NCBI RefSeq assembly: GCF_900105945.1
Contig: NZ_FNSO01000004.1
Span: 2,790,001-2,854,000 of the forward strand
Direction of reading: 5' to 3'
Length of the DNA stretch: 64,000 nt
Source of the DNA: Amycolatopsis tolypomycina
GTDB taxonomy: Bacteria; Actinomycetota; Actinomycetes; Mycobacteriales; Pseudonocardiaceae
Below, piece after piece: positions 27,627 to 35,539 of this stretch; the first letter of the stretch is position 1, and every line of letters begins with the position of its first letter. The position numbers and the translations under genes were made by a program. Below the pieces are notes generated by a model that saw only the letters and a program-made list of their open reading frames with translations, did not search any database and was not told where the DNA came from.

Positions 27627-27967
27627 TGGGACACCGGATCAGCAACAAGGTCAGCATCGGCGGCGACAACTCCGGCGCGATCACCCAGACGGGCATCGAA
27701 GCCGGCGGCGCCGAGACCGCGCTCCCGGCGTTGCTGGAGCTGGTCGAGCGGCTGAGTTCCGAGGTGCGCGGCCGCGACCTGGCCAAGCAGGAGGTGCTGG
27801 AGGACACGCTGACCGACCTGGCGGCCGACCTGAGCGCGGGCGAGGCCGCGGAGCCGGCGGTGGTGCGCAGCCGCTGGGAGAAGGTCAAGGGCCTGCTGGG
27901 CGGGGTGGCGCAGTTCTCCGAGCTGGTCGCCAAGATCTCGGAGCAGGTGCAGAAGATCTTCGGCTAG
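27626..27967 (+). CDS. 113-aa helical protein with N-terminal RHIM-like motif
   Basis: Residues 7-24 (NKVSIGGDNSGAITQTGI) match the C-terminal motif of the upstream membrane protein at 12 of 18 positions (S/T-I-G-G-D-N-S, I-T-Q-T-G). The remaining ~90 residues are predicted helical and amphipathic (LPALLELVERLSSEVRGRD, then a C-terminal GLLGGVAQFSELVAKI). There is no known enzymatic domain. It overlaps the upstream stop by TGATG and is almost certainly co-expressed. It may be a small effector or adaptor; this is inference. Confidence 0.75.
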   Translation: MGHRISNKVSIGGDNSGAITQTGIEAGGAETALPALLELVERLSSEVRGRDLAKQEVLEDTLTDLAADLSAGEAAEPAVVRSRWEKVKGLLGGVAQFSELVAKISEQVQKIFG

Positions 27968-28797
27968 AGGAACTTCCGCAGCAGGGCGTTGACCTCCGCC
28001 GGCCGTTCCATCGACGGCAGGTGCCCGGTGCCGGCCAGCTCGACGAACTCGGCCTGGGGCAACGACTCCGCCAGGTGCGCCGACAGCTCCACCAGCCCGC
28101 GGGCGTCCGCCGTCCCGACCACCACCAGCGCGGGCGTGGTGATCTCGGCGAGCCGGTGCCGGGTGTCCGGGATCCGCTCCGTCCACTGTGGAGCCGTCCA
28201 GTCGTGGCGGTACACCTGCTCGCACATCTCCCGGACCAGCGCGACCATTTCGCCCGGCAGCACCGAGACATCGCGTGCCGGTCCGGCGACCAGGTACCGG
28301 ATGTTGGCTTCCGCCATGGCCCGCACGTCCGCCGGGTCGACGTCGCCTTCGCGGGCCTGGTAGCGGGCGAGGCGGTCGGGCGGGAGGATCGCCGCGGTCA
28401 GTTCCGCGATGTCCGCCTGCATGTGGTCCGGCCAGGTGTGCCCGGTGAGCCCCGAGCCGAGCAGCACCAGCCGGGTGATCCGCTCCGGTGCGGCGAGGGC
28501 GGCGTCGAGCGCGCACGCCCCGCCCATCGAGGCCCCGACCAGCGCGGCCCGCTCGAGCCCCCGGGCATCGAGCAGGGCGAGCAGGTCCTCGTAGTGGGCG
28601 TGTTCGCCGCTTTCGCCGCCGGTTTCCCCGAACCCGCGGCGGTCGTAGCGGATCACCCGGTGGGTGGCGGCGAGCTCGGTGAACTGCGCGTCCCACATCC
28701 GGCGGTCGCCCAGTGCGGCGTGCAGCAGCACGACGGCGGGCCCCTCTCCCGCTTCGTCGTAGCCGAACGCCGTCCCGCCCACCTCGATCGCCGCCAT
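27964..28797 (-). CDS. alpha/beta hydrolase
   Basis: A 277-aa enzyme of the alpha/beta hydrolase fold. The nucleophile elbow is VGASMGG with Ser90. The acid is probably the Asp in VVVGTADARG, and the base is the His in LAGTGHLPSMERP near the C-terminus. The oxyanion region is LLHAALGDRR. The substrate is unknown; 3-oxoadipate lactonase-like and esterase members share this pattern. It converges on the preceding small gene with a shared CTAG. Confidence 0.88.
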   Translation of the reverse strand: MAAIEVGGTAFGYDEAGEGPAVVLLHAALGDRRMWDAQFTELAATHRVIRYDRRGFGETGGESGEHAHYEDLLALLDARGLERAALVGASMGGACALDAALAAPERITRLVLLGSGLTGHTWPDHMQADIAELTAAILPPDRLARYQAREGDVDPADVRAMAEANIRYLVAGPARDVSVLPGEMVALVREMCEQVYRHDWTAPQWTERIPDTRHRLAEITTPALVVVGTADARGLVELSAHLAESLPQAEFVELAGTGHLPSMERPAEVNALLRKFL

Positions 28798-28870
28798 GGC
28801 CCCAAACTAGCCACACGACCGCGTCACACACCGCCGGTTTCGCTGAGGGCGAGCAGTTAGTGTGCGGGGC

Positions 28871-29650
28871 ATGACCGACGGATTCGACCTGGCGCGCGAC
28901 GGCGAAGTCGCCCGCCTGACGCTGACCCGGCCGGAGAAGATGAACGCCATCACCTACGGCATGTGGGCGGCCATCCCGGATGTCGTGGCCGAGGTGGAGG
29001 CCGATCCGGCGCTGAAGGCCCTGGTGATCGCCGGAGCCGGCAAGCACTTCTCCGCCGGTGCCGACATCAGCGAGTTCGGGGAGCTGCGGACCACGGCCGA
29101 AGGCGCGGCGAGCTACGACAAGGCCGTCGAGGGCGCGGTCGCCGCGCTCACCGCGATGCGCAAGCCGTCGGTCGCGATGGTCCAGGGCAACTGCATCGGC
29201 GGCGGCTGCCAGATCTCCGTCGCCTGCGACTTCCGGTTCGCCGCCGACGGCGCGCGGTTCGGCATCACCCCGGCGAAGCTCGGCATCGTCTACCACTTCG
29301 ACTCGACGCGCCAGCTCGTCTCGCTCGTCGGCCCCGCGCACGCCAAGTACTTCCTGCTCTCCGGCGAGCTGATCACGGCCGCCCGGGCCCGCGAGATCGG
29401 CCTGCTCAACGACGTCTTCCCGGCCGCCGACCTCGAAGCCTCGACGCTAGCCTTCGTCGCAACGCTCTGCTCTCGTTCCCAGGCGTCGGTCCGCGGGATG
29501 AACCGGATCATCGAAAAGATCGTCGCCGGGCAGGAAACCCCGGACGCCGAGGTCGAGGAGATCCGCGCGGAGGCCCTGCACGGCGAGGACTACGCGGAGG
29601 GCGTCGCCGCGTTCCTCGAGCGGCGCCCGCCGCGGTTCACCTTTCGCTGA
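28871..29650 (+). CDS. crotonase-superfamily (enoyl-CoA hydratase-like) protein
   Basis: A 259-aa crotonase fold. The oxyanion-hole pieces FSAGADISEFG and GNCIGGGCQISVACDFRFA are clear. The two acidic residues used by true enoyl-CoA hydratases are not seen: Gln114 sits where the first Glu is expected (GGGCQ), and Ala135 or a neighbour replaces the second (FGITPAKLG). A different CoA-ester reaction is therefore likely. The ATG follows GCGGGGC, and the message may be leaderless. Its 3' end overlaps the next convergent gene by 14 bp. Confidence 0.85.
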   Translation: MTDGFDLARDGEVARLTLTRPEKMNAITYGMWAAIPDVVAEVEADPALKALVIAGAGKHFSAGADISEFGELRTTAEGAASYDKAVEGAVAALTAMRKPSVAMVQGNCIGGGCQISVACDFRFAADGARFGITPAKLGIVYHFDSTRQLVSLVGPAHAKYFLLSGELITAARAREIGLLNDVFPAADLEASTLAFVATLCSRSQASVRGMNRIIEKIVAGQETPDAEVEEIRAEALHGEDYAEGVAAFLERRPPRFTFR

Positions 29651-30215
29651 CCTCGACGTCCAGGTAGGCGTGGAAGTGCTCGGCGACGAGGTCGGTGACG
29701 CCGGCCGGGTCGAGCTTGCCGTCGATCTCGATGACGCGGATGCCGCGGTCCCGCGCCGCCCGCACGGCGTGGGCGGCGAGCATCCGGTCGCGCGTCAGCC
29801 GGGTGCGCTGCTCTGGGATCGCCGGCGCGTCCGGCCGGTGCCGGAGCTGGTGCTGGCGGAACAGCTCGGTCGGCACCAGCACCACCATCCTGCCGGGTGA
29901 GTCCACGAGCGGGGCGACGAGCTCCGGCCGCAGCCCGCGGCCTTCGGCGACGACCGGCCGGGGCGAGGCCAGCGCGCGCAGGTCGTCGAGGGCGCGGCGG
30001 AAGCGGCTCCCGAACTCGGCCATCATCGCGCTCAGCTGGTCGCCGGCCGGGAGGTCGTCCGGCAGGGGAGTGCCGGGCCGGACCCGGTCGTCGTGGTGGT
30101 AGGCCGTCAGGCCGTGCCGCTCGGCCAGCAGCCGCGCGACGGTGGACTTCCCGGTCCACGGGGCGCCGCCGATCCACAGCGCCTTCTGCAGGGTGCCGAA
30201 CGGATCCGAGGTCAT
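29637..30215 (-). CDS. P-loop kinase-like protein
   Basis: A 192-aa protein with Walker A GGAPWTGKST near the N-terminus and a following helix ARLLAERHG, the layout of small nucleoside/shikimate-kinase-like proteins. HDDRVRPG could be a substrate-binding or DxD element, and RTRLTRDRMLAAHAVRAARDRG may form the lid. The substrate is unknown. It is convergent with the crotonase gene. Confidence 0.75.
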   Translation of the reverse strand: MTSDPFGTLQKALWIGGAPWTGKSTVARLLAERHGLTAYHHDDRVRPGTPLPDDLPAGDQLSAMMAEFGSRFRRALDDLRALASPRPVVAEGRGLRPELVAPLVDSPGRMVVLVPTELFRQHQLRHRPDAPAIPEQRTRLTRDRMLAAHAVRAARDRGIRVIEIDGKLDPAGVTDLVAEHFHAYLDVEVSER

Positions 30216-30310
30216 GCGACGACTATTGCGGGCCCGGCGGCCCGCTGGCCAGTGTTCGGGCGCCGGTTGATCCGTTCAGCGCAGAGTGACCCGGCACGTA
30301 CCGCCCGGGG

Positions 30311-31135
30311 TCAGGACCGGTCGGCGTCGCCGTCGATCACGAGCACGGTCGGGGAGTCGGCGAAGTCCGGTTCGGGGCCGATCCGGAAGTGGAACCGCGA
30401 GCCGGGCCGGACCGCGGCGATCACCTGGGTTTCGGCGGTGTCGAGCACGATGATCGCGAGCTCGGTCGTCTTCGGCTCCGGGCGGAACACGACGTCGGGA
30501 CGCGGTTCGGGGACCACGATCGGCAGCGGCAGGGTGCCGCTGACCGAGCCGGAGCCGAAGTCCTCCTCCGCGGGCGCGGGCGGCTCGAACGGGGCCGGCG
30601 GGAGCAGCTGCGGCCGCCGTCGCCACCAGAGCCCGGCGAGCAGGCCGGTCAGCAGGCCACCGGTGCCGCTGACGACCGAAGCCAGCCCGACGCCGAGCCC
30701 GGACGGCTCACCGGCGGCGGGGACGGGAGCGGGCGCCGTGGCCGGGGTGAGGGGCGGGGTGGCCGGCAGCGGCCCGTACTGCACGCCCGGCTCCGGGGCG
30801 GCGTCGTCGGGCAGCTGGAGCACCTGGCCGGGCTCGATCGCGGTGGGATCGGTGAACGGCGTGCCGTCGGGCCGCGGCCTGCCTTCGTTGAGCCGGAAGA
30901 TCTCGGGGAAGCGCCGCCCGTCGCCGAGCGCGCGTTCGGCGATCTTGAACAGCGTGATGTCGTCGGGGTTGTCGGCGTGCGGCACGATGAAGTACTTGAC
31001 CGGCGGCGGCTGCGGCGGATCGTCCTGCGCGAGCGCGGGACCGCCGGCGAGCACGGCGAAGAGGACACCGGCGCAGCCGGCCTGGCCGGCCCGCCCGAGG
31101 ACGCGGCGGACCGCGGTGATCCGGTTTTCGACCAT
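30311..31135 (-). CDS. secreted/membrane LysM-domain protein
   Basis: A 274-aa protein. A signal peptide (VRRVLGRAGQAGCAGVLFAV then AGGPALAQ) is followed by a LysM-like domain (YFIVPHADNPDDITLFKIAE, RRFPEIFRLNEG, IEPGQVLQLP), a Pro-rich spacer, one membrane helix (ASVVSGTGGLLTGLLAGLWW), and a cytoplasmic Pro/Glu-rich domain. LysM binds peptidoglycan, so a wall-linked role is inferred. The ATG follows GGGAGAGG. Confidence 0.78.
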   Translation of the reverse strand: MVENRITAVRRVLGRAGQAGCAGVLFAVLAGGPALAQDDPPQPPPVKYFIVPHADNPDDITLFKIAERALGDGRRFPEIFRLNEGRPRPDGTPFTDPTAIEPGQVLQLPDDAAPEPGVQYGPLPATPPLTPATAPAPVPAAGEPSGLGVGLASVVSGTGGLLTGLLAGLWWRRRPQLLPPAPFEPPAPAEEDFGSGSVSGTLPLPIVVPEPRPDVVFRPEPKTTELAIIVLDTAETQVIAAVRPGSRFHFRIGPEPDFADSPTVLVIDGDADRS

Positions 31136-31238
31136 CGTCGCACCTCTCCCCGGCGACCCTCGGCGGGTCTGGCGGTGTCACCTCTGACACGGGGCGGGTG
31201 CGGGCGTGGTTCAGATCTTGCGCCCGGCGGACACGAAA

Positions 31239-31271
31239 CAGCCCGTCCCGGATCTCGTCCGGGACGGGCTG
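31239..31271. terminator. hairpin downstream of the cyclophilin gene
   Basis: A perfect 14-bp stem (CAGCCCGTCCCGGA and its complement) with loop TCTCG, 13 bp beyond the cyclophilin stop on the minus strand and upstream of the LysM gene. Confidence 0.75.
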
Positions 31272-31283
31272 TGCCGAGTCGTG

Positions 31284-32156
31284 CTACGAAACGGTGACGC
31301 CGGTGAATTTCACCTGTTTGGTGGGCGCCCCGGTGCCGTCCTGCGGGTTCGGGTTCCCGATGCCGGCCTTGGCGACCGCGTCGAGCACCTTCAGGCCCTC
31401 GTCGCTGATGCTGCCGAACACCGAGTAGTCCGGCGAGAGGCCGTCGGCGTTGCCGTAGACCATGAAGAACTGGCTGCCGCCGGAGTTCGGGGCCTGCGTC
31501 TTCGCCATGGCGAGGATGCCGCGGCCGTACTTGATCTCCGGGAACGCCTCGTCCGGCATCGTGTAGCCGGGGCCGCCCTGGCCGTCGTTCGCCGGGTCGC
31601 CGGTGGCCGCCGGGTCACCGCACTGCAGCATCTGCAGGCCCTCGGTGCCGAGCCGGTGGCACATGGTGCCGTCGTAGAAGTTCTGCTTGGCGAGGCTGAC
31701 GAAGCTCTGCACCGCGCAGGGGGCGAGCGCGCGGTCGAGCGTCAGCGGGATGTCGCCCGCCGTGCTCTTCAGCGTGACGTTCACCGTGCCGGTCGACGGC
31801 ACGTTCTTGCCGTCCGGCAGGTTCACCTTCTTCGGCGCCTTGCCCGTCGTGTCGGCCTTGAAGTCGCACGTCGTCGGGTTCGGCAACGGCGTCGCGCGCT
31901 TCGGCAGCGCGGTGCGCTGCGTGGGGATCTGGAGCTCGGTCGGCGGCGGGGCGGCCGAGGACGACGCCGCGGCGTCGGTGCCGTCGCTGCTGTTCGCGCT
32001 CACGATCCACACCACGACACCGGCGACGACGAGGACGGCCACGCCGACTACACCAGCCCCGATCATCCGGCGTCGCTTCTGCTGCTCCAATCGGCGCTCG
32101 AGCTGCCGCTCGAGTTTGCGCTTCGCAGCTTCGCGGCGCTGCTGGTTGGTCGCCAC
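31284..32156 (-). CDS. membrane-anchored cyclophilin-type peptidyl-prolyl isomerase
   Basis: A 290-aa protein. An Arg/Lys-rich cytoplasmic start (QQRREAAKRKLERQLERRLE) precedes one membrane helix (MIGAGVVGVAVLVVAGVVVW) and a Ser/Pro linker. The cyclophilin domain follows (FYDGTMCHRLGTEGLQMLQC, GRGILAMAKTQAPNSGGSQF, VFGSISDEGLKVLDAV). Such enzymes assist folding outside the membrane. GTG start behind GGAGG. Confidence 0.9.
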   Translation of the reverse strand: MATNQQRREAAKRKLERQLERRLEQQKRRRMIGAGVVGVAVLVVAGVVVWIVSANSSDGTDAAASSSAAPPPTELQIPTQRTALPKRATPLPNPTTCDFKADTTGKAPKKVNLPDGKNVPSTGTVNVTLKSTAGDIPLTLDRALAPCAVQSFVSLAKQNFYDGTMCHRLGTEGLQMLQCGDPAATGDPANDGQGGPGYTMPDEAFPEIKYGRGILAMAKTQAPNSGGSQFFMVYGNADGLSPDYSVFGSISDEGLKVLDAVAKAGIGNPNPQDGTGAPTKQVKFTGVTVS

Positions 32157-32304
32157 CCCGTACCCTCCAGGTTTCCGCTCGTGTCACACGTCTGAGGTAG
32201 CGGCAGTGTATGGGCACAGCCTGTGAGGACCATGTACAGGGCCCGCTAGTCTCAACCCGATCGTGATCGGCGCCATCCGGCGCGGAAGTCCGGGGAGGCG
32301 TTCG

Positions 32305-32871
32305 GTGCTCGTCGTCGGGTTCGGCAGCGGCCCGCTGCAGGCCAACTGCTACCTGCTGGCGGCGGCCGCCGGCGGGCCGTGCGTGGTCGTGGATCCTGGC
32401 CAGGAGGTGGCCGCGCCGCTGGCCGCCGCGCTCGCCGAACACCGGCTGGTCCCGGCCGCGCTGCTGGCCACCCACGGCCACCCCGACCACGTCGCTTCGG
32501 CGGCCGGGCTGGCGGCCGAGCACGGCGTCCCCCTGCACCTGCACCCGGACGACGCGCCGCTGTACGACGGCGCCAGCCTGCCGCTGGCGCCGGGCACGTA
32601 CGCGGGCCTGGACGTCGACGTCCGGCACGTGCCGGGGCACACCCCGGGCTCGGTGGCGCTGGGCCTGGCGACGCCCGAGGGCGGGCGGCTCGCGCTGACC
32701 GGCGACACGCTGTTCGCCGGGTCGGTCGGCCGCGGCGACGTGGCAGAGGCCGTGCGTGACCTGCTGGCGGCGTTCCCGGACGACACGGTGGTGCTGCCGG
32801 GCCACGGCCCGGCGACGACGATCGGCCGGGAACGCGCGGGCAACCCGTTCCTCGCCGGGACGGGGGCATGA
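32305..32871 (+). CDS. metallo-beta-lactamase fold hydrolase (glyoxalase II-like)
   Basis: A 188-aa enzyme. The metal-binding motif THGHPDH is followed by a His in VRHVPGHTPGS, an Asp in LALTGDTLF and a His in VVLPGHGPATT. The sequence order is that of hydroxyacylglutathione-hydrolase-like proteins; actinomycetes lack glutathione, so the thiol ester is probably another one. The GTG at 32305 follows GGGGAGG by 6 nt and starts right at the conserved first strand; the earlier GTG at 32263 is less likely. Confidence 0.88.
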   Translation: MLVVGFGSGPLQANCYLLAAAAGGPCVVVDPGQEVAAPLAAALAEHRLVPAALLATHGHPDHVASAAGLAAEHGVPLHLHPDDAPLYDGASLPLAPGTYAGLDVDVRHVPGHTPGSVALGLATPEGGRLALTGDTLFAGSVGRGDVAEAVRDLLAAFPDDTVVLPGHGPATTIGRERAGNPFLAGTGA

Positions 32872-33503
32872 CGGTGGCCGAACGCATCGCGTTGTTCGAG
32901 GAGGACCCGCGCGGCCGTCGCCGGCGCGGCATCTCGGGCCTGATCGGCGTGGTGATCGTCGCGGCGGCCTTCGGCGGGATCGCCGGCCTGATCGGCGGCA
33001 CGGTGACCGGCCTGGTCGTCGCCCTGGTGATCGCCCTGCCGCTGCTGTACGTGATGGCGGTCAGCATCCGGCGCCGCGTCTGGCTGGAGGGCTCGACGCT
33101 GCTCGTGCGCACGTGGGGGCTGCGCCGGGTCGACCTGGTGACCGCGACCCGCCTCGACCTCGTCGTCGGCGACGTCCGGGGCAGCCGCACGGTGAGCCTG
33201 CTGGTCAACGCGGGGCAGCGCGGCAAGGTGGCGAAGGTCGACCTCGCCGTGTTCTCCGGCACGGGCGGGCGCGAGCTGGGCATCCTGCCGCTGCGGAAGC
33301 TCGCGAACGCGCTGATGAACAACACGGAGGCGAACGGCCTCGTGTTCGGCGAGCTGCTGGTGGCCGAGCTGAAGGCGGAGGCCCGCGGCGCCGGCGTGGC
33401 GGAGCGCCCGCTCTACCGGCTGGCGTCGGTGGCGCCGTCGGGCAAGTACGTGCAGCGCTTCACGATGGAGGCCGTCAGCCGGTTCGTGGCAACGCTGGAC
33501 TGA
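32868..33503 (+). CDS. two-helix membrane protein of unknown function
   Basis: A 211-aa protein with an ATGA overlap with the hydrolase. Two adjacent membrane helices (about residues 23-45 and 47-67) are followed by a soluble domain starting RRRVWLEGSTLLVRTWGLRRVDL, which resembles a PH-like fold of bacterial membrane proteins. No family is assigned. Its 3' end overlaps the convergent YibE/F-type gene by 29 bp. Confidence 0.7.
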   Translation: MTVAERIALFEEDPRGRRRRGISGLIGVVIVAAAFGGIAGLIGGTVTGLVVALVIALPLLYVMAVSIRRRVWLEGSTLLVRTWGLRRVDLVTATRLDLVVGDVRGSRTVSLLVNAGQRGKVAKVDLAVFSGTGGRELGILPLRKLANALMNNTEANGLVFGELLVAELKAEARGAGVAERPLYRLASVAPSGKYVQRFTMEAVSRFVATLD

Positions 33504-35292
33504 GGTGTCCCGCGGGCTCGCGGGAGGCGATCAGCGCGGCCAGGACGGTGGTCACCGGGACGGCCGCGACGATGCCGACGCTGCCGGCGAGCGTCCGGAT
33601 GATCTCCTGCGCGATGTCCTCGCTGCCGAGCAGCGCGCCGAGCCCGACACCGGAGATCGACGAGTACAGCAGCACCGGCAGCGCGGCCCCGGCGTAGGCC
33701 ATCACGAGGGTGTTGACCGCCGAGCCGACGTGGTCGCGCCCGATCCGCAGGCCGGAGTTGTAGAGCTCGCGCCAGGTCAGGTCGGGGTTGGCGCGCCGGA
33801 GCTCCCAGACGGCGCTGGTCTGGGTGACGGTGACGTCGTCGAGCACGCCGAGGGCGCCGATGACGACGCCGGCGAGCAGCAGCCCCCGCGCGTCGATGCC
33901 GTGGCCGAGCGAGCCGATGAGCGTCGAGGTGCTGTCGTCGAGCCCGGTCAGCGAGGCGGCGGCGGAGAAGATCGCGGACAGCACGCCGATGAGGGCGAGG
34001 CTGACGAGCGTCCCGAGCACGGCGGCCGAGGTCCGCGCGGACAGGCCGTGGGTCAGGTAGAGGGCGATGAACATGATCGCCCCGGCCCCGGCGATGGCCA
34101 CGACCAGCGGGTTTTCCCCGGCGAGGATGGCCGGGAGGATGAACAGCGCGATGACGACGAAGGAGAGCCCGAGCGCCACGAGCGCGGCCACGCCCTGCCA
34201 CCGCCCGAGCACCAGGACGGCGACGGCGAAGAGGGCGGCGAGCACGAGCAGGGGAGTGCCGCGCTGGAAGTCGACGAGCTGGAAACTGGCGGGATCGCCG
34301 GGGTTGCCGTTGTTGTAGGCGAGCACGACGGCGTCCCCGGCGGCGAAGCGCGGGGTGCTGGGCTCGATCGGGACGGTGAGGCGCAGCGGTTTCCCGGCGG
34401 CCGGGCCGTCGGTCATGGTGAGCTCGACGGTGAGACAGGGTTTCGCGTTCGGGTCGGTTTGGTCGCCGACCTGCACCTGGCCCTGCGCGAGACAGGGCCC
34501 GGTGGCGGTGGTCCTGATGTCGGCGTGCACGGGCGTGCCCTGCGGGACGACGCTGGTGGGCGAGGCCTTGCCCCAGGGGTAGAGGACGACCATGCCGACG
34601 ACGGTGGCGAGCGCCAGGGGGGCGAGCAGCCAGATCAGGAGGAGCCGGACCCGCCGGGACGCGGGGGCGGCGGGGCCGTGTCCGTGGCCGTGTCCGGTGG
34701 GGGGTTCCGGGGGTTCGGGGGTTTTGCGCCGGGGACGGGCGTCGGTGGCTCGCTGGGGTCCGGTGTCCCCGCGGCGGGTGCGCGGGGTGGCTGCGTCGGT
34801 GGCCGGTTGAGGTCCGGTGTCGCCGCGGCGGCGCGGTGAGCCGGCCTGGTCGCCGCCGGCCGGGGTCGGCTGGGGTCCGGTGTCCCCGCGGCGGGTGCCG
34901 TTCTCGGTGACTCGTTGCGGCCCGGTGTCCCCGCGGCGCCGCGGAGTCGCGGGCTGGTCGTTGTCGGGCACTCGTTGCGGCCCGGTGTCGCCGCGGCGCC
35001 GCCGGGCCTCGGTGCGCTCGTTCTCCGCCGGAACCGGCAGCGATCCGGAGTGGGCGGCGCGCGGTCCGGCAGCGGATTCCCCCGCCGGAACCCGCTGGGC
35101 GCCGGTGTCGCCGCGGCGGCGGGCGGGGTCGGCCGCCCGGCGGGTGCCCTCGGGGGGCGTGCGGCGGGCGGGCTTGCGGGGCGTTCCCGGCGTTCCGGAC
35201 GTGCCGCGGGCCGGAGAAGGGGACACCTCGTCCGTGATCCGGCGAATCGGGCCGGTTGCGTCGTCGTCCAGGTCGGGGCGGTCCACCCACAC
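33475..35292 (-). CDS. YibE/F-like multi-pass membrane protein with RGDTGPQ repeats
   Basis: About 605 aa. The first ~195 residues are disordered and contain six copies of an RRRGDTGPQR-type unit separated by 10-30 residues. One membrane helix, an extracytoplasmic domain (VPQGTPVHADIRTTATGPCL) and about eight helices follow, with LTHGLSARTSAAVLGTLVS and LGVLDDVTVTQTSAVWELR, the YibE/F core. The GTG at 35292 or 35286 is the likely start. The function of YibE/F proteins is unknown. Confidence 0.8.
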   Translation of the reverse strand: MWVDRPDLDDDATGPIRRITDEVSPSPARGTSGTPGTPRKPARRTPPEGTRRAADPARRRGDTGAQRVPAGESAAGPRAAHSGSLPVPAENERTEARRRRGDTGPQRVPDNDQPATPRRRGDTGPQRVTENGTRRGDTGPQPTPAGGDQAGSPRRRGDTGPQPATDAATPRTRRGDTGPQRATDARPRRKTPEPPEPPTGHGHGHGPAAPASRRVRLLLIWLLAPLALATVVGMVVLYPWGKASPTSVVPQGTPVHADIRTTATGPCLAQGQVQVGDQTDPNAKPCLTVELTMTDGPAAGKPLRLTVPIEPSTPRFAAGDAVVLAYNNGNPGDPASFQLVDFQRGTPLLVLAALFAVAVLVLGRWQGVAALVALGLSFVVIALFILPAILAGENPLVVAIAGAGAIMFIALYLTHGLSARTSAAVLGTLVSLALIGVLSAIFSAAASLTGLDDSTSTLIGSLGHGIDARGLLLAGVVIGALGVLDDVTVTQTSAVWELRRANPDLTWRELYNSGLRIGRDHVGSAVNTLVMAYAGAALPVLLYSSISGVGLGALLGSEDIAQEIIRTLAGSVGIVAAVPVTTVLAALIASREPAGHLSPALPRTG

Positions 35293-35341
35293 ATCCTGAC
35301 AGCGGGATCCGCCACCCCGCGCGAGGGGCCGCCGACGGCCC

Positions 35342-35525
35342 GGTTCGTCCCGAAGCACCGTGTCGTCCCCCCAAGCACGCGTGTCGTCCCTGCAATCACG
35401 CGTGTCGTCCGCTCCAGCACGGCGAAGCCCACGTGACCAGACCCGGAACTCACGTGATCAGAACCGCATCTCGCGTGATTGGGCGCGTATCTCGCGTGAT
35501 TGGAGGGGCATCTCGCGTGATTGGG
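35342..35525. repeat. extragenic short repeats (CGCGTGATTG family)
   Basis: Three direct copies of TCTCGCGTGATTGG, spaced 21-24 bp, lie at about 35470-35525. Preceding them are degenerate copies of a CACG-TGTCGTCC element (35350-35415). No gene is visible in the 247-bp gap between the YibE/F and GlxA-type genes, and no clear promoter was seen. Confidence 0.7.
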
Positions 35526-35539
35526 AGGTCGACACGGCG

